This document shows, one piece after another, positions 1-10,029 of a stretch of DNA of 64,000 bases (position 1 is its first letter; the number at the start of each line of letters is the position of its first letter). A program made the translations under genes and the position numbers. The notes under the pieces were generated by a model, which was given only the letters and a program-made list of their open reading frames with translations, made no database searches and was not told where the DNA came from. Origin of the DNA: Pseudomonas putida (GTDB lineage Bacteria > Pseudomonadota > Gammaproteobacteria > Pseudomonadales > Pseudomonadaceae); the NCBI RefSeq assembly GCF_022627325.1, contig NZ_JAETZZ010000004.1:62001-126000 (forward strand), in the 5' to 3' direction.

Positions 1-1
1 T

Positions 2-349
2 ACCCTGACCTTGCCAGGCATCGCCGGTATCGTGCTGACCATGGGTATGGCCGTCGACGCCAACGTACTGATCTTCTCGCGTATCCGTGAAGAGCTCGCT
101 GCCGGCATGTCGGTGCAGCGCGCGATTCATGAAGGCTTCAACCGCGCGTATTCGGCGATCGTCGATGCCAACCTGACCACCTTGCTGGTCGGCGGCATCC
201 TCTTTGCCATGGGTACCGGCCCGGTCAAGGGCTTTGCGGTCACCATGTCCCTCGGGATTTTCACCTCGATGTTCACCGCCATCATGATGACCCGTGCGCT
301 GGTCAACCTGACCTGTGGCGGGCGTGACATCAAGAAGCTGTGGGTTTGA
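2..349 (+). CDS. secD: Protein translocase subunit SecD, C-terminal part (truncated by window edge)
   Basis: Only the last 115 codons are present; the gene begins before the window. SecD and SecF form an inner-membrane RND-like complex that uses the proton motive force to help SecYEG export proteins. The visible part holds the conserved membrane motif [17 protein letters not shown], which contains the Asp-Asn pair of the fourth transmembrane helix, followed by two more hydrophobic segments and a short basic tail ending KKLWV. The stop lies 10 bp before the secF start, so the two are an operon. Confidence 0.95.
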   Translation, partial: TLTLPGIAGIVLTMGMAVDANVLIFSRIREELAAGMSVQRAIHEGFNRAYSAIVDANLTTLLVGGILFAMGTGPVKGFAVTMSLGIFTSMFTAIMMTRALVNLTCGGRDIKKLWV

Positions 350-359
350 GGGGGCGACG

Positions 360-1268
360 ATGAAAACCATCAATTTCATGGGTGTGCGCAAGGTCGCGTT
401 CGCCATAACCGTGCTCCTTACCGTGCTGGCACTGTTCAGCTGGTGGCAGAAGGGCCTGAACTTCGGCCTGGACTTCACCGGCGGTACGCTGATCGAGCTG
501 ACCTACGAGCGCCCGGCCGACCTCAAGGCGGTGCGTGCCGAGCTGGTCGAATCCGGTTTCCACGAGGCTGTGGTGCAGAGCTTCGGCGCTACCACCGACC
601 TGCTGGTGCGTATGCCTGGCGATGATCCGATGCTGGGTAACAAGGTGGCCGAAGCCCTGCAGAAGGTTGGCGGTGACAACCCGGCGACGGTCAAGCGCGT
701 CGAGTTCGTTGGCCCGCAAGTGGGTGAAGAGCTGCGCGACCAGGGTGGCCTCGGCATGCTCCTGGCGCTGGGCGGCATCCTCATCTACCTGGCTTTCCGC
801 TTCCAGTGGAAGTTCGCCGTGGGCGCGATCATTTCGCTGATCCACGACGTGGTGGTGACGCTGGGTATCCTGTCGTTCTTCCAGATCACCTTCGACCTGA
901 CGGTACTGGCGGCGGTGCTGGCGATCATTGGTTACTCGCTCAACGACACCATCGTGGTGTTCGACCGGGTGCGTGAGAACTTCCGCGTGATGCGCAAGGC
1001 CTCGCTGATCGAGAACATCAATATCTCGACCACGCAAACCTTGCTGCGCACGGTGGCCACTTCCGTTTCGACCCTGCTGGCAATCGCTGCGCTGCTGTTC
1101 TTCGGCGGTGACAACCTGTTCGGCTTCTCCCTGGCCCTGTTCATCGGTGTTATGGCGGGTACCTACTCCTCGATCTACATCGCCAACGTGGTGCTGATCT
1201 GGCTGAACCTGAACAGCGAAGACCTCATTCCGCCGGCCAAGACCGACGGTGTGGATGACCGCCCCTAA
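360..1268 (+). CDS. secF: Protein translocase subunit SecF
   Basis: A 302-residue inner-membrane protein, usual length for SecF, the partner of SecD in proton-driven protein export. A first transmembrane helix spans about residues 11-29 and is followed by the family signature GLDFTGGT (36-43). After the periplasmic domain come several helices carrying YSLNDTIVVFDRVREN, the SecF equivalent of the SecD fourth-helix motif. I chose the ATG at 360 because the protein then begins MKTINFMGVRK, as in other SecF proteins; an earlier in-frame TTG at 315 would overlap secD. Confidence 0.97.
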   Translation: MKTINFMGVRKVAFAITVLLTVLALFSWWQKGLNFGLDFTGGTLIELTYERPADLKAVRAELVESGFHEAVVQSFGATTDLLVRMPGDDPMLGNKVAEALQKVGGDNPATVKRVEFVGPQVGEELRDQGGLGMLLALGGILIYLAFRFQWKFAVGAIISLIHDVVVTLGILSFFQITFDLTVLAAVLAIIGYSLNDTIVVFDRVRENFRVMRKASLIENINISTTQTLLRTVATSVSTLLAIAALLFFGGDNLFGFSLALFIGVMAGTYSSIYIANVVLIWLNLNSEDLIPPAKTDGVDDRP

Positions 1269-1298
1269 GGCTTAGCCCTACGCCGTTCGGCGATCGAA

Positions 1299-1332
1299 AA
1301 GGCGCGAGTGTTGAACTCGCGCCTTTTTTTTT
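1299..1332 (+). terminator. Rho-independent terminator after secDF
   Basis: A GC-rich hairpin with arms AAGGCGCGAGT and ACTCGCGCCTT around a five-base loop is followed directly by a run of nine T. It lies 30 bp after the secF stop and has the textbook form of an intrinsic terminator. Confidence 0.9.
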
Positions 1333-1389
1333 GCTCCAAGGCTGGGAGCAGGCGGGTTTACCCCGCGGGTATGAATCAGGAGGTTCAAT

Positions 1390-1935
1390 GTGAACAAATC
1401 AATGCTGGTGGGTGCGGTACTGGGTGCTGTCGGTGTGACTGCCGGAGGTGCTGTGGCGACCTACAGCTTGGTGAACAAAGGCCCCGAATACGCCCAGGTC
1501 ACCGACGTGCAGCCGATCAAGCAGCAGGTGAAAACCCCTCGCGAAGTGTGCAAGGACGTGGCCGTGACGCGTCAGGCGCCAGTCAAGGATCAGCATCAGA
1601 TCGCCGGTACCGTGGTAGGCGCCCTGGCGGGCGGCTTGCTGGGCAATCAGATCGGTGGCGGCACCGGCAAGAAGATCGCCACCGTGGCCGGTGCTGTCGG
1701 TGGTGGCTATGCCGGTAACAAGGTGCAGGAGGGCATGCAGCAGCGTGACACCTATACCACCACGCAAACCCGTTGCAACACGGTCAATGATGTCAGTGAG
1801 AAGGTCGTTGGGTACACCGTGACCTATTCAATCGATGGCCAGGTGGGCAGGGTGAAGATGGATCGCGAGCCGGGCTCGACCATCCCGCTGGACAAGAACG
1901 GCAAGCTGATCCTGAGTGACGCCGGGCAGCAATAA
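1390..1935 (+). CDS. Glycine-zipper 2TM-domain envelope protein
   Basis: A 181-residue protein starting at GTG, with a very good ribosome site AGGAGG at 1379-1384. The N-terminal segment (about 5-27) is hydrophobic and could be an anchor or uncleaved signal. Residues about 71-115 are a glycine zipper (GTVVGALAGGLLGNQIGGGTG, then GAVGGGYAGN), the pattern of the Rick_17kDa/YMGG glycine-zipper family of envelope proteins. The C-terminal third reads as a small beta domain with a YTVTYSIDGQ segment. It is bounded by terminators on both sides, so it is a single-gene unit. The exact function is not known; a role in envelope stability is only a family-level guess. Confidence 0.85.
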   Translation: MNKSMLVGAVLGAVGVTAGGAVATYSLVNKGPEYAQVTDVQPIKQQVKTPREVCKDVAVTRQAPVKDQHQIAGTVVGALAGGLLGNQIGGGTGKKIATVAGAVGGGYAGNKVQEGMQQRDTYTTTQTRCNTVNDVSEKVVGYTVTYSIDGQVGRVKMDREPGSTIPLDKNGKLILSDAGQQ

Positions 1936-1988
1936 GATTGCAGGCACAAAAAAAGCACCTCGCGGTGCTTTTTTTGTGCCTGCAATCT
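1935..1988. terminator. Bidirectional terminator between the glycine-zipper gene and suhB
   Basis: A 54-bp near-perfect palindrome: arms of about 25 bp around a TCGC loop. A core GCACC/GGTGC stem is flanked by A7 on one side and T7 on the other, so it reads as an intrinsic terminator on either strand. It sits exactly between two convergent genes. Confidence 0.92.
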
Positions 1989-1992
1989 GCGC

Positions 1993-2811
1993 TTAGCGCT
2001 TCATGTGCTCTGGCAGGTGCGGCTGGATAGCGGTCAGCACGGCCTTGAAGCACTTGATGTTGCCGGCAACGATGTGGCCTTTGTCGAGGAAGTCGTGGCC
2101 ACCGTTGAAGTCGCTCACCAGGCCGCCCGCTTCCTGGATCAGCAGCACGCCTGCTGCCATGTCCCACTCGGACAGGCCCGACTCCCAGAAGGCGTCGAAG
2201 CGGCCAGCCGCCACGTAGGCCAGGTCCAGGCTGGCGGAGCCGGCGCGGCGGATGCCGGCGGTCTGGCCAGTCAGGGCGCGGAACATGCCCAGGTAGTTGT
2301 CCATGTCAGCCATCTGGTTGTCACGGAACGGGAAGCCGGTGCCCAGCAGGGCGCCGTCCAGGCTGGTGCGCGAGCTGACGCGCAGGCGGCGGCCATTGAG
2401 CTGGGCGCCACGGCCACGGCTGGCGGTGAATTCTTCCTGGCGTACCGGGTCGACGATCACGGCGTGCTCGAGGCGGCCACGGTATTTGCAGGCGATGCTG
2501 ACGGCGAAGTGCGGGATGCCACGCAGGAAGTTGGTGGTGCCGTCCAGTGGGTCGATGACCCAAAGGTAGTCTTTGCCTTCTTCGCCGGAGCCCGCGTGCA
2601 GGCCGGTTTCCTCACCCTGGATGGAGTGGTTCGGATAAGCCTTGCGCAGGGCGTTGACGATGCTCTGCTCGGCGGCGCGATCAACCTCGGAAACGTAGTC
2701 CTTAGCCTCTTTCTCGTCCACCTTGATGCTATCCAGGCGTTCGATGGAGCGGAAAATCAGTTCACTGGCGCTGCGAGCGGCGCGCAGGGCGATATTCAGC
2801 ATAGGCTGCAT
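1993..2811 (-). CDS. suhB: Inositol-1-monophosphatase SuhB
   Basis: A 272-residue Mg-dependent, Li-sensitive phosphatase of the inositol monophosphatase family; in bacteria SuhB also joins the rRNA antitermination complex. The metal-binding motifs are visible: GEE at 66-68, DPLDGTTN at 87-94 and WDMAAG at 216-221. Length is normal. The start gives the typical N-terminus MQPMLNIALRAAR. It is transcribed away from trmJ, with a 150-bp divergent spacer between them. Confidence 0.96.
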   Translation of the reverse strand: MQPMLNIALRAARSASELIFRSIERLDSIKVDEKEAKDYVSEVDRAAEQSIVNALRKAYPNHSIQGEETGLHAGSGEEGKDYLWVIDPLDGTTNFLRGIPHFAVSIACKYRGRLEHAVIVDPVRQEEFTASRGRGAQLNGRRLRVSSRTSLDGALLGTGFPFRDNQMADMDNYLGMFRALTGQTAGIRRAGSASLDLAYVAAGRFDAFWESGLSEWDMAAGVLLIQEAGGLVSDFNGGHDFLDKGHIVAGNIKCFKAVLTAIQPHLPEHMKR

Positions 2812-2962
2812 GGGCGGGTCACCTGGAGATGTTAAAGAAGAAAGCCGAACATTCTAGCAGAAAAGTTTGGCGGCAGAAGTGTCACATTTGCTTTCATAGC
2901 GTTACGCTGGTCGGTTCTGTAAGATCGGATCCCCCAAAACCCGCATCTGTGAGCACAACACC

Positions 2963-3718
2963 TTGCTGCAAAATATTCGTGTTGTTCTGGTCAATACCAG
3001 CCACCCCGGCAACATCGGCGGCGCTGCGCGAGCCATGAAAAACATGGGCTTGTCGCGTCTGGTGCTGGTGCAGCCAAAAGAATTCCCCGCCGCGGACGCC
3101 AGTGCGCGGGCCTCCGGTGCCGACGATGTGCTGGCCGGTGCCCAGGTGGTCGACAGCCTCGAGCAGGCACTGGTCGGCTGCAGCCTGGTCATGGGCACCA
3201 GCGCCCGTGAGCGCAGTATTCCCTGGCCGTTGATCGACCCCCGTGAATGCGGGGCCAGGGCCGTGGAGCATGCCGTCGGGGGAGAGGAGATCGCCTTGGT
3301 GTTCGGGCGTGAGCACGCCGGCCTGACCAACGAAGAACTGCAGCGATGTCACTTCCACGTGCACATTCCCTCGAACCCCGACTTCAGCTCGCTGAATCTG
3401 GCCGCAGCGGTCCAGGTGCTCTCTTATGAGGTGCGCATGGCCTGGCTGGCGGTTGAAGGCACGGCGCAGAAAGTCGAAAAGGTCGACGCCAGCGAGCTGG
3501 CGACCATGGACGAAATGGAGCTGTTCTATGAACACCTGGAGAAAACCCTGGTGGACATCGGCTTCCTTGACCCCGCAAAGCCCAAGCACCTGATGGCGCG
3601 CCTGCGCCGGCTGTATGGGCGCAGCTCGGTGGAGCGTCCGGAGATGAGCATTTTGCGCGGTATCCTCACCGAGACCCAGAAGGTCGCGCGGGGCGAGCCG
3701 CATAAAAGGAAGGACTGA
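2963..3718 (+). CDS. trmJ: tRNA (cytidine/uridine-2'-O-)-methyltransferase TrmJ
   Basis: A 251-residue SPOUT-family enzyme that 2'-O-methylates position 32 of several tRNAs. The knot motifs are clear: NTSHPGNIGGAARA from residue 11, FGREHAGLTNEEL at 114-126, and IPSNPDFSSLNLAAAVQV at 135-152. The C-terminal part is the TrmJ helical extension. The start is TTG with no strong Shine-Dalgarno; no better start exists because the conserved N-terminal strand begins immediately. A -10-like TAAGAT lies about 40 bp upstream. It is followed after 3 bp by cysE. Confidence 0.94.
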   Translation: MLQNIRVVLVNTSHPGNIGGAARAMKNMGLSRLVLVQPKEFPAADASARASGADDVLAGAQVVDSLEQALVGCSLVMGTSARERSIPWPLIDPRECGARAVEHAVGGEEIALVFGREHAGLTNEELQRCHFHVHIPSNPDFSSLNLAAAVQVLSYEVRMAWLAVEGTAQKVEKVDASELATMDEMELFYEHLEKTLVDIGFLDPAKPKHLMARLRRLYGRSSVERPEMSILRGILTETQKVARGEPHKRKD

Positions 3719-3721
3719 CAG

Positions 3722-4507
3722 ATGTTCGAACGTCTGCGTGAAGATATTCAAAGCGTTTTCCATCGGGACCCGGCGGCGCGCAATGCCTTCGAGGTGCTGA
3801 CCTGCTACCCGGGCATGCATGCCATCTGGCTGCATCGCCTGGGCAATGCCTTGTGGAGGCGCGATTTCAAGTGGCTGGCTCGCCTGGTGTCGAATTTCGG
3901 CCGCTGGATGACCGGTATCGAGATCCATCCCGGCGCCACCATCGGCAGGCGCTTCTTCATCGATCACGGCATGGGTATCGTGATCGGCGAAACCGCCGAG
4001 ATCGGTGACGACGTCACGCTTTACCAGGGCGTGACCCTGGGTGGCACCAGCTGGAACAAAGGCAAGCGCCATCCGACCTTGGAAAACGGCGTGGTGGTGG
4101 GTGCAGGGGCCAAGGTGCTCGGCCCGTTCACCGTCGGTGCCGGGGCCAAGATCGGCTCCAACGCGGTGGTGACCAAGGCGGTGCCGGCAGGTGCCACGGC
4201 GGTCGGCATCCCGGGGCGGATCATCGTCAAGCGCGAAGACAGCGAAGTCGAGGCCAAACGCAAGGCCATGGCTGAAAAGATCGGCTTCGATGCCTACGGC
4301 GTCAGTGGCGACATGCCTGACCCGGTGGCGCGCGCCATCGGCCAGATGCTCGACCACCTGCAGGCTGTCGACGAGCGCCTGGAAGGGATGTGCGGCGCGC
4401 TGACCAAGATGGGCAGTGACTACTGCGCCAAGGAGCTGCCGGCCCTTCCTGAAGACGACTTCAGCGAGACTGCGGCAGCGGCCCCACGCGACGCTCGGTC
4501 GCATTGA
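3722..4507 (+). CDS. cysE: Serine O-acetyltransferase CysE
   Basis: A 261-residue enzyme that makes O-acetylserine from serine and acetyl-CoA, the first step of cysteine synthesis. A helical N-terminal part (about 1-65) precedes a left-handed beta helix made of hexapeptide repeats (about 66-165). EIHPGATIG and the DHG motif at 81-83 form the active-site region, and [13 protein letters not shown] is the characteristic loop. It lies 3 bp after trmJ and directly before the isc operon, so cysteine supply stands next to the desulfurase that uses cysteine. Confidence 0.95.
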   Translation: MFERLREDIQSVFHRDPAARNAFEVLTCYPGMHAIWLHRLGNALWRRDFKWLARLVSNFGRWMTGIEIHPGATIGRRFFIDHGMGIVIGETAEIGDDVTLYQGVTLGGTSWNKGKRHPTLENGVVVGAGAKVLGPFTVGAGAKIGSNAVVTKAVPAGATAVGIPGRIIVKREDSEVEAKRKAMAEKIGFDAYGVSGDMPDPVARAIGQMLDHLQAVDERLEGMCGALTKMGSDYCAKELPALPEDDFSETAAAAPRDARSH

Positions 4508-4535
4508 TCGCGCCACAGTGACGGCAGGTTGGCAT

Positions 4536-4560
4536 AAGGGGGCGTGTGCTCACGCCCCTT
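4536..4560 (+). terminator. Probable terminator hairpin after cysE
   Basis: Arms AAGGGGGCGTG and CACGCCCCTT close over a short loop 29 bp after the cysE stop and before the isc promoter. No long T run follows, so termination may be partial. Confidence 0.55.
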
Positions 4561-4617
4561 TGCTGCTACAATCGCGCCCGCCTCCCAGATGCAAACCCGA
4601 CTAAAGCAGTAGGTCTA

Positions 4618-4650
4618 ATAGTTGACTTAAATGCTCGGGAATCGCATACT
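4618..4650 (+). promoter_or_regulatory. isc operon promoter with overlapping IscR type 1 site
   Basis: A sigma-70-like promoter reads TTGACT (4622-4627), 17 bp, CATACT (4645-4650). Positions 4618-4642 match the E. coli type 1 IscR operator consensus (ATASYYGACTRWWWYAGTCRRSTAT) at 21 of 25 positions, covering the -35 box. This predicts that [2Fe-2S]-IscR represses its own operon, as in enterobacteria. Confidence 0.8.
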
Positions 4651-4688
4651 CGCTCACATCCTGTAACTCTCGTGGTATCCATTTAGCC

Positions 4689-5180
4689 ATGCGACTGACT
4701 ACCAAAGGCCGATACGCCGTGACAGCCATGCTTGACCTGGCGTTGCACGCGCAGCATGGGCCTGTGTCTTTGGCCGACATTTCCGAGCGCCAGGGCATTT
4801 CCCTCTCTTATCTGGAGCAGCTGTTCGCCAAGCTGCGCCGCAGCAGCCTGGTATCCAGCGTGCGCGGCCCGGGCGGTGGTTACCAGCTGTCTCGTGGCAT
4901 GGAAACCATCCAGGTGGCCCAGGTCATCGACGCGGTCAACGAATCGGTCGATGCCACCCGTTGCCAGGGGCTTGGGGATTGTCATGCCGGTGACACCTGC
5001 CTGACCCACCACTTGTGGTGCGACCTCAGCCAGCAGATCCACGAATTCCTCAGCGGCATCAGCCTGGCTGACCTCGTCATGCGCCGTGAGGTGCAGGAAG
5101 TCGCCCAGCGCCAGGACCTGCGTCGTGTCGCAGGCCGTTCTGCCCAGCTGGACAAGATTGAGACGTCCGCCGTCGACTGA
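4689..5180 (+). CDS. iscR: Fe-S cluster regulator IscR
   Basis: A 163-residue Rrf2-family DNA-binding protein that senses [2Fe-2S] cluster supply and controls the isc genes. The winged-helix N-terminus ([18 protein letters not shown]) is typical. The cluster ligands are in the same places as in E. coli IscR: Cys92, Cys98, Cys104 and His107. First gene of the iscRSUA-hscBA-fdx-iscX operon; its own promoter carries a type 1 operator. Confidence 0.97.
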   Translation: MRLTTKGRYAVTAMLDLALHAQHGPVSLADISERQGISLSYLEQLFAKLRRSSLVSSVRGPGGGYQLSRGMETIQVAQVIDAVNESVDATRCQGLGDCHAGDTCLTHHLWCDLSQQIHEFLSGISLADLVMRREVQEVAQRQDLRRVAGRSAQLDKIETSAVD

Positions 5181-5226
5181 CCTTTAACAGTGACGAGCGA
5201 CGCCACCGCCTGATAGGAGATACTCA

Positions 5227-6441
5227 ATGAAGTTGCCGATCTACCTCGATTACTCCGCGACCACCCCGGTCGATCCCCGTGTCGCCCAGAAGATGGCCGA
5301 CTGCCTGCTGGTCGACGGTAACTTCGGTAACCCGGCTTCGCGCTCCCACGTGTTCGGCTGGAAAGCCGAGGAAGCGGTCGAAAACGGCCGTCGCCAGGTT
5401 GCTGAGCTGATCAACGCCGACCCCCGCGAGATCGTCTGGACCAGCGGTGCAACCGAGTCCGACAACCTCGCCCTCAAAGGCGTGGCGCACTTCTATCAGA
5501 CCAAGGGCAAGCACATCATCACCTCCAAGATCGAGCACAAGGCGGTCCTGGACACCGCTCGCCAGCTCGAGCGTGAAGGTTTCGAAGTCACTTACCTGGA
5601 GCCCGGTGAAGACGGCATCGTCACCCCGGCCCAGGTCGAAGCGGTGCTGCGCGACGACACCATTCTGGTCTCGCTGATGCACGTCAACAACGAAGTCGGC
5701 TCGATCAACGACATCGCCGCCATCGGTGAACTGACCCGCTCGCGCGGCGTGCTGTTCCACGTTGACGCCGCCCAGTCGGCCGGCAAGGTCGAAATCGACC
5801 TGCAGAAGCTGAAAGTCGACCTGATGTCGTTCTCCGCGCACAAGGTCTACGGCCCGAAGGGCATTGGCGCGCTGTATGTCAGCCGCAAGCCTCGCGTGCG
5901 TCTGGAAGCGATCATTCACGGCGGTGGCCATGAGCGCGGCATGCGTTCGGGCACCCTGCCGACCCACCAGATCGTCGGCATGGGCGAAGCATTCGCCATC
6001 GCCAAGCAGGAAATGGCCGCGGAAAACCAGCGCATCAAGGCCCTGAGCGACCGCTTCTTCAAGCAGGTCTCGGACCTCGAAGAGCTGTATGTCAACGGCA
6101 GCCAGACTGCCCGCGTACCGCACAACCTGAACCTGAGCTTCAACTATGTCGAAGGCGAGTCGCTGCTGATGTCGCTCAAGGACATCGCGGTATCGTCCGG
6201 TTCGGCTTGCACCTCCGCTTCGCTCGAGCCGTCGTATGTACTGCGCGCTCTGGGCCGCAACGACGAGCTGGCGCACAGCTCGATCCGCTTCTCCTTCGGC
6301 CGCTTCACCACCGAGGAAGAAGTCGACTACGCCGCGCAGAAAGTCTGCGAGGCTGTAAACAAACTGCGTGAGCTGTCGCCGCTGTGGGACATGTACAAAG
6401 ACGGCGTTGACATCTCCAAGATCGAGTGGGCCGCCCACTAA
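5227..6441 (+). CDS. iscS: Cysteine desulfurase IscS
   Basis: A 404-residue PLP enzyme that takes sulfur from cysteine and passes it to IscU and other acceptors such as tRNA thiolation proteins. The PLP lysine is Lys206 in [12 protein letters not shown] and the persulfide cysteine is Cys328 in [10 protein letters not shown], both at the E. coli positions. The ribosome site TAGGAGATACTCA precedes the ATG. Second gene of the isc operon. Confidence 0.98.
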   Translation: MKLPIYLDYSATTPVDPRVAQKMADCLLVDGNFGNPASRSHVFGWKAEEAVENGRRQVAELINADPREIVWTSGATESDNLALKGVAHFYQTKGKHIITSKIEHKAVLDTARQLEREGFEVTYLEPGEDGIVTPAQVEAVLRDDTILVSLMHVNNEVGSINDIAAIGELTRSRGVLFHVDAAQSAGKVEIDLQKLKVDLMSFSAHKVYGPKGIGALYVSRKPRVRLEAIIHGGGHERGMRSGTLPTHQIVGMGEAFAIAKQEMAAENQRIKALSDRFFKQVSDLEELYVNGSQTARVPHNLNLSFNYVEGESLLMSLKDIAVSSGSACTSASLEPSYVLRALGRNDELAHSSIRFSFGRFTTEEEVDYAAQKVCEAVNKLRELSPLWDMYKDGVDISKIEWAAH

Positions 6442-6487
6442 GCAGTCGCCAGTAAGAGCGGCTCCCTGATGAGGAAGGAATTGCACC

Positions 6488-6874
6488 ATGGCATACAGTG
6501 AAAAGGTCATCGACCACTACGAAAACCCACGTAACGTCGGCAAGATGAATGCCGAGGACCCGGATGTCGGTACCGGCATGGTCGGCGCCCCGGCGTGCGG
6601 TGACGTGATGCGTCTGCAGATCAAGGTCAACGAGCAAGGCATCATCGAAGATGCCAAGTTCAAGACGTACGGCTGCGGTTCGGCCATCGCTTCCAGCTCC
6701 CTCGCCACCGAGTGGATGAAGGGCAAGACCCTGGACGAAGCCGAAACCATCAAGAACACCCAGCTGGCGGAAGAACTGGCGTTGCCGCCGGTCAAGATCC
6801 ACTGCTCGGTACTCGCCGAAGATGCCATCAAGGCAGCCGTTCGCGATTACAAGCAGAAGAAAGGCTTGATCTAA
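6488..6874 (+). CDS. iscU: Fe-S cluster scaffold IscU
   Basis: A 128-residue scaffold on which [2Fe-2S] clusters are built. The assembly ligands are Cys37, Cys63, His105 and Cys106, and the HscA recognition motif LPPVK is at 99-103. Length and positions match the family exactly. It lies 46 bp after iscS in the operon. Confidence 0.98.
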   Translation: MAYSEKVIDHYENPRNVGKMNAEDPDVGTGMVGAPACGDVMRLQIKVNEQGIIEDAKFKTYGCGSAIASSSLATEWMKGKTLDEAETIKNTQLAEELALPPVKIHCSVLAEDAIKAAVRDYKQKKGLI

Positions 6875-6915
6875 GTCGCCTGTTGCGAAGTACCGACGTT
6901 GAGGAATAAGTACCG

Positions 6916-7239
6916 ATGGCTATCAGCATGACAGAAGCCGCCGCCAACCACGTGCGGCGTTCCCTCGAAGGGCGCGGCAAGGGCGAGGGCATCCGCCTGG
7001 GCGTGCGCACCACCGGTTGCTCGGGCCTGGCCTACGTGCTGGAGTTCGTCGATGAACTGGCGGACGAGGACACCGTGTTCGAAAACCATGGCGTCAAGGT
7101 GATCATCGATCCCAAGAGCCTGGTTTACCTTGACGGCACTGAGCTGGACTTCGTCAAGGAAGGGTTGAACGAAGGCTTCAAGTTCAACAACCCCAACGTA
7201 CGCGGTGAGTGTGGCTGCGGCGAAAGCTTCAACGTCTGA
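6916..7239 (+). CDS. iscA: Fe-S assembly A-type carrier IscA
   Basis: A 107-residue A-type carrier that moves iron or [4Fe-4S]/[2Fe-2S] clusters to client enzymes. The three ligand cysteines are Cys35, Cys99 and Cys101 (GECGCGESF at the C-terminus). Fourth gene of the isc operon, 8 bp before hscB. Confidence 0.97.
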   Translation: MAISMTEAAANHVRRSLEGRGKGEGIRLGVRTTGCSGLAYVLEFVDELADEDTVFENHGVKVIIDPKSLVYLDGTELDFVKEGLNEGFKFNNPNVRGECGCGESFNV

Positions 7240-7247
7240 GGCTGGCT

Positions 7248-7769
7248 GTGGGTACTCCTTGTCATTTCGCTCTGTTCGACCTCCAGCCGTGCTTCCGGTT
7301 GGACCTCGACAAGCTGGCCACTCGCTATCGCGAGCTGGCCCGCGAGGTTCATCCTGACCGCTTCGCCGACGCTTCCGAGCGAGAGCAGCGGGTAGCGCTG
7401 GAAAAATCCGCCGCCCTCAACGACGCCTACCAGACGTTGCGCAGTGCCCCGCGCCGTGCCCGCTATTTGCTGGCCATCGGTGGCCACGAGGTGCCTCAGG
7501 AAGTCACGGTCCACGACCCTGACTTCCTGCTGCAGCAGATGCAGTGGCGCGAGGAACTCGAAGAGCTGCAGGACGAAGCCGACCTCGACGGTGTCGCCGT
7601 GTTCAAGAAGCGCCTGAAGGCTGCCCAGGACACGCTCAACGAGGATTTCGCCGCCTGCTGGGATGTGCCTGCCGAGCGCGACAAGGCCGAGCGCCTGATG
7701 CGCCGCATGCAGTTCCTCGACAAGCTCGCCCAGGAAGTGCGCCAACTAGAAGAGCGCCTCGACGATTAA
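7248..7769 (+). CDS. hscB: Fe-S co-chaperone HscB
   Basis: A 173-residue J-domain protein that delivers IscU to HscA and stimulates its ATPase. HPD is at 35-37 in the J domain; the C-terminal three-helix IscU-binding domain follows. The start chosen is GTG at 7248, which gives the usual start (M)[11 protein letters not shown]; a longer reading frame would overlap iscA by 31 bp. Confidence 0.95.
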   Translation: MGTPCHFALFDLQPCFRLDLDKLATRYRELAREVHPDRFADASEREQRVALEKSAALNDAYQTLRSAPRRARYLLAIGGHEVPQEVTVHDPDFLLQQMQWREELEELQDEADLDGVAVFKKRLKAAQDTLNEDFAACWDVPAERDKAERLMRRMQFLDKLAQEVRQLEERLDD

Positions 7770-7811
7770 CCCGGCGTTGCCCGTGATGACGCCTAAGGTA
7801 TTCAGATAAGC

Positions 7812-9674
7812 ATGGCCCTACTGCAGATCGCCGAACCCGGTCAAACCCCCCAGCCGCACCAGCGTCGCCTGGCGGTGGGCATTGACCTGGGTACTACCAA
7901 TTCTCTGGTCGCTGCCGTGCGCAGCGGTCGCAGCGAACCCCTGCCCGATGCGCAGGGCAACGTCATTCTGCCCTCCGCAGTGCGCTATCTGGCTGGCCAC
8001 AATGAGGTTGGCCTGGCAGCGCGAGAAGCTGCCGCCAGCGACCCACTGAACACCGTGCTTTCGGTCAAGCGCCTGATGGGGCGTGGCCTGGCCGACGTCA
8101 AGCAACTCGGTGAGCAGCTGCCGTATCGCTTCATTGGCGGCGAGTCGCACATGCCGTTCATCGAGACTGTCCAGGGGCCCAAGAGCCCGGTGGAAGTATC
8201 CGCCGATATCCTCAAGGTGCTGCGCGAGCGCGCCGAAGCGACCTTGGGTGGCGAGTTGGTGGGCGCGGTGATCACCGTGCCGGCTTATTTCGACGACGCC
8301 CAACGCCAGGCGACCAAGGATGCCGCCAAACTGGCTGGCCTCAACGTGCTGCGCCTGCTCAATGAGCCGACCGCCGCTGCCGTTGCCTATGGCCTGGACC
8401 AGAATGCCGAAGGCCTGGTGGCCATCTATGACTTGGGCGGCGGTACGTTCGATATTTCCATCCTGCGCCTGACCGCAGGTGTGTTCGAAGTGCTTGCCAC
8501 CGGTGGTGACACGGCCCTTGGCGGGGACGACTTCGATCACGCCATTGCCAGCTGGATCATCGAGCAGGCCGGGCTGTCCGCCGACCTCGACCCGGCTACC
8601 CAGCGCCAGCTGCTTCAGGCTGCCTGCGCCGCCAAGGAAGCCCTGACCGACGCCGACCTGGTCAGCGTCAGCCATGGCGCCTGGCAGGGCGAGCTCAGCC
8701 GCGCCGCTTTCGAAGCCATGATCGAACCGCTGATTGCCCGTAGCCTCAAGGCCTGCCGCCGCGCCGTGCGCGACAGTGGCGTCGAACTGGAGGAGGTGGG
8801 TGCGGTGGTCATGGTCGGTGGTTCGACCCGCGTACCGCGTGTCCGTGAAGCGGTAGGCACGCTGTTCGGCCGTACCCCGCTGACCTCGATCGACCCCGAC
8901 CAGGTGGTCGCCATCGGCGCCGCCATTCAGGCTGACACCCTGGCCGGCAACCGCCGCGAAGGCGGTGAGCTGCTGCTGCTCGACGTCATTCCGCTGTCCC
9001 TTGGTCTTGAGACCATGGGCGGGCTGATGGAAAAGGTGATCCCGCGCAATACCACCATCCCAGTGGCCCGCGCGCAGGAATTCACGACGTACAAAGATGG
9101 CCAGTCGGCCATGATGATTCACGTTCTGCAGGGTGAGCGCGAGCTGATTAGCGACTGCCGTTCGCTGGCGCGCTTCGAGCTGCGTGGTATTCCGGCCATG
9201 GTTGCCGGCGCGGCGAAAATCCGCGTGACCTTCCAGGTCGATGCCGATGGTTTGCTCAGCGTCGCGGCGCGTGAGCTGGGCTCTGGCGTAGAGGCAAGCA
9301 TCCAGGTCAAACCATCCTACGGCCTGACCGACGGCGAGATCGCGCGCATGCTCAAGGACTCCTTCGAGCATGCCGGCTCCGACAAACAGGCGCGTCAGCT
9401 TCGTGAACACCAGGTTGACGGCGAGCGCCTGCTTGAAGCTGTGCAGGGCGCCCTGGACGCTGATGGCGAGCGACTGCTCAGCCGTGAAGAGCGCGAAGCC
9501 ATCGAATTCCAGATGCAAGAACTACGTGATTTGCTGAACGGCACCGATGGCCCTGCCATCGAGCAACAGACCAAGCGTCTGTCGCAGGTGACCGATGCAT
9601 TTGCCGCCCGTCGCCTTGATTCGACGGTCAAAGCCGCACTGGCCGGGCGCAACCTGAATGAGATCGAGGAGTAA
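7812..9674 (+). CDS. hscA: Fe-S specialised Hsp70 chaperone HscA
   Basis: A 620-residue Hsp70 homologue dedicated to cluster transfer from IscU. The phosphate-binding loop GIDLGTTNS is at 23-31, GGGTFDIS marks the second ATPase motif, and the substrate-binding domain starts after about residue 380. It lacks the long acidic EEVD-type tail of DnaK and ends in NLNEIEE. It lies between hscB and fdx, 3 bp before fdx. Confidence 0.97.
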   Translation: MALLQIAEPGQTPQPHQRRLAVGIDLGTTNSLVAAVRSGRSEPLPDAQGNVILPSAVRYLAGHNEVGLAAREAAASDPLNTVLSVKRLMGRGLADVKQLGEQLPYRFIGGESHMPFIETVQGPKSPVEVSADILKVLRERAEATLGGELVGAVITVPAYFDDAQRQATKDAAKLAGLNVLRLLNEPTAAAVAYGLDQNAEGLVAIYDLGGGTFDISILRLTAGVFEVLATGGDTALGGDDFDHAIASWIIEQAGLSADLDPATQRQLLQAACAAKEALTDADLVSVSHGAWQGELSRAAFEAMIEPLIARSLKACRRAVRDSGVELEEVGAVVMVGGSTRVPRVREAVGTLFGRTPLTSIDPDQVVAIGAAIQADTLAGNRREGGELLLLDVIPLSLGLETMGGLMEKVIPRNTTIPVARAQEFTTYKDGQSAMMIHVLQGERELISDCRSLARFELRGIPAMVAGAAKIRVTFQVDADGLLSVAARELGSGVEASIQVKPSYGLTDGEIARMLKDSFEHAGSDKQARQLREHQVDGERLLEAVQGALDADGERLLSREEREAIEFQMQELRDLLNGTDGPAIEQQTKRLSQVTDAFAARRLDSTVKAALAGRNLNEIEE

Positions 9675-9677
9675 CCG

Positions 9678-10019
9678 ATGCCGCTGGTGACATTCCTGCC
9701 GCATGAGAAGTTCTGCCCAGAGGGGCTGAGCGTGGAGGTCGAGCCCGGGACCAATATCCTGGAGCTGGCCCACGACCATCACATCGAGATGGAAAGCGCT
9801 TGCGGTGGCGTGAAGGCCTGCACCACCTGCCACTGCATCGTGCGCAAGGGTTTCGATTCGCTTGAAGAAGCCGACGAACTCGAAGAGGACATGCTGGACA
9901 AGGCCTGGGGCCTGGAGGCGCAATCGCGTCTCGGCTGCCAGGTGGTCGTCGGTGATCAGGACCTGACCATCGAGATCCCGAAATATTCGCTCAACCACGC
10001 TGCCGAAGCGCCCCACTGA
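9678..10019 (+). CDS. fdx: [2Fe-2S] ferredoxin, isc type
   Basis: A 113-residue adrenodoxin-type ferredoxin that supplies electrons for cluster assembly. The four cluster cysteines are Cys42, Cys48, Cys51 and Cys87 (ACGGVKACTTC and SRLGCQ). It is tightly linked to hscA (3 bp) and iscX (10 bp). Confidence 0.97.
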   Translation: MPLVTFLPHEKFCPEGLSVEVEPGTNILELAHDHHIEMESACGGVKACTTCHCIVRKGFDSLEEADELEEDMLDKAWGLEAQSRLGCQVVVGDQDLTIEIPKYSLNHAAEAPH

Positions 10020-10029
10020 GGATTTTTCA

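Noticed and set aside
7818-9518. A 566-codon minus-strand open frame opposite hscA
   Set aside because: Antisense shadow inside a conserved operon; no promoter, ribosome site or family signal.
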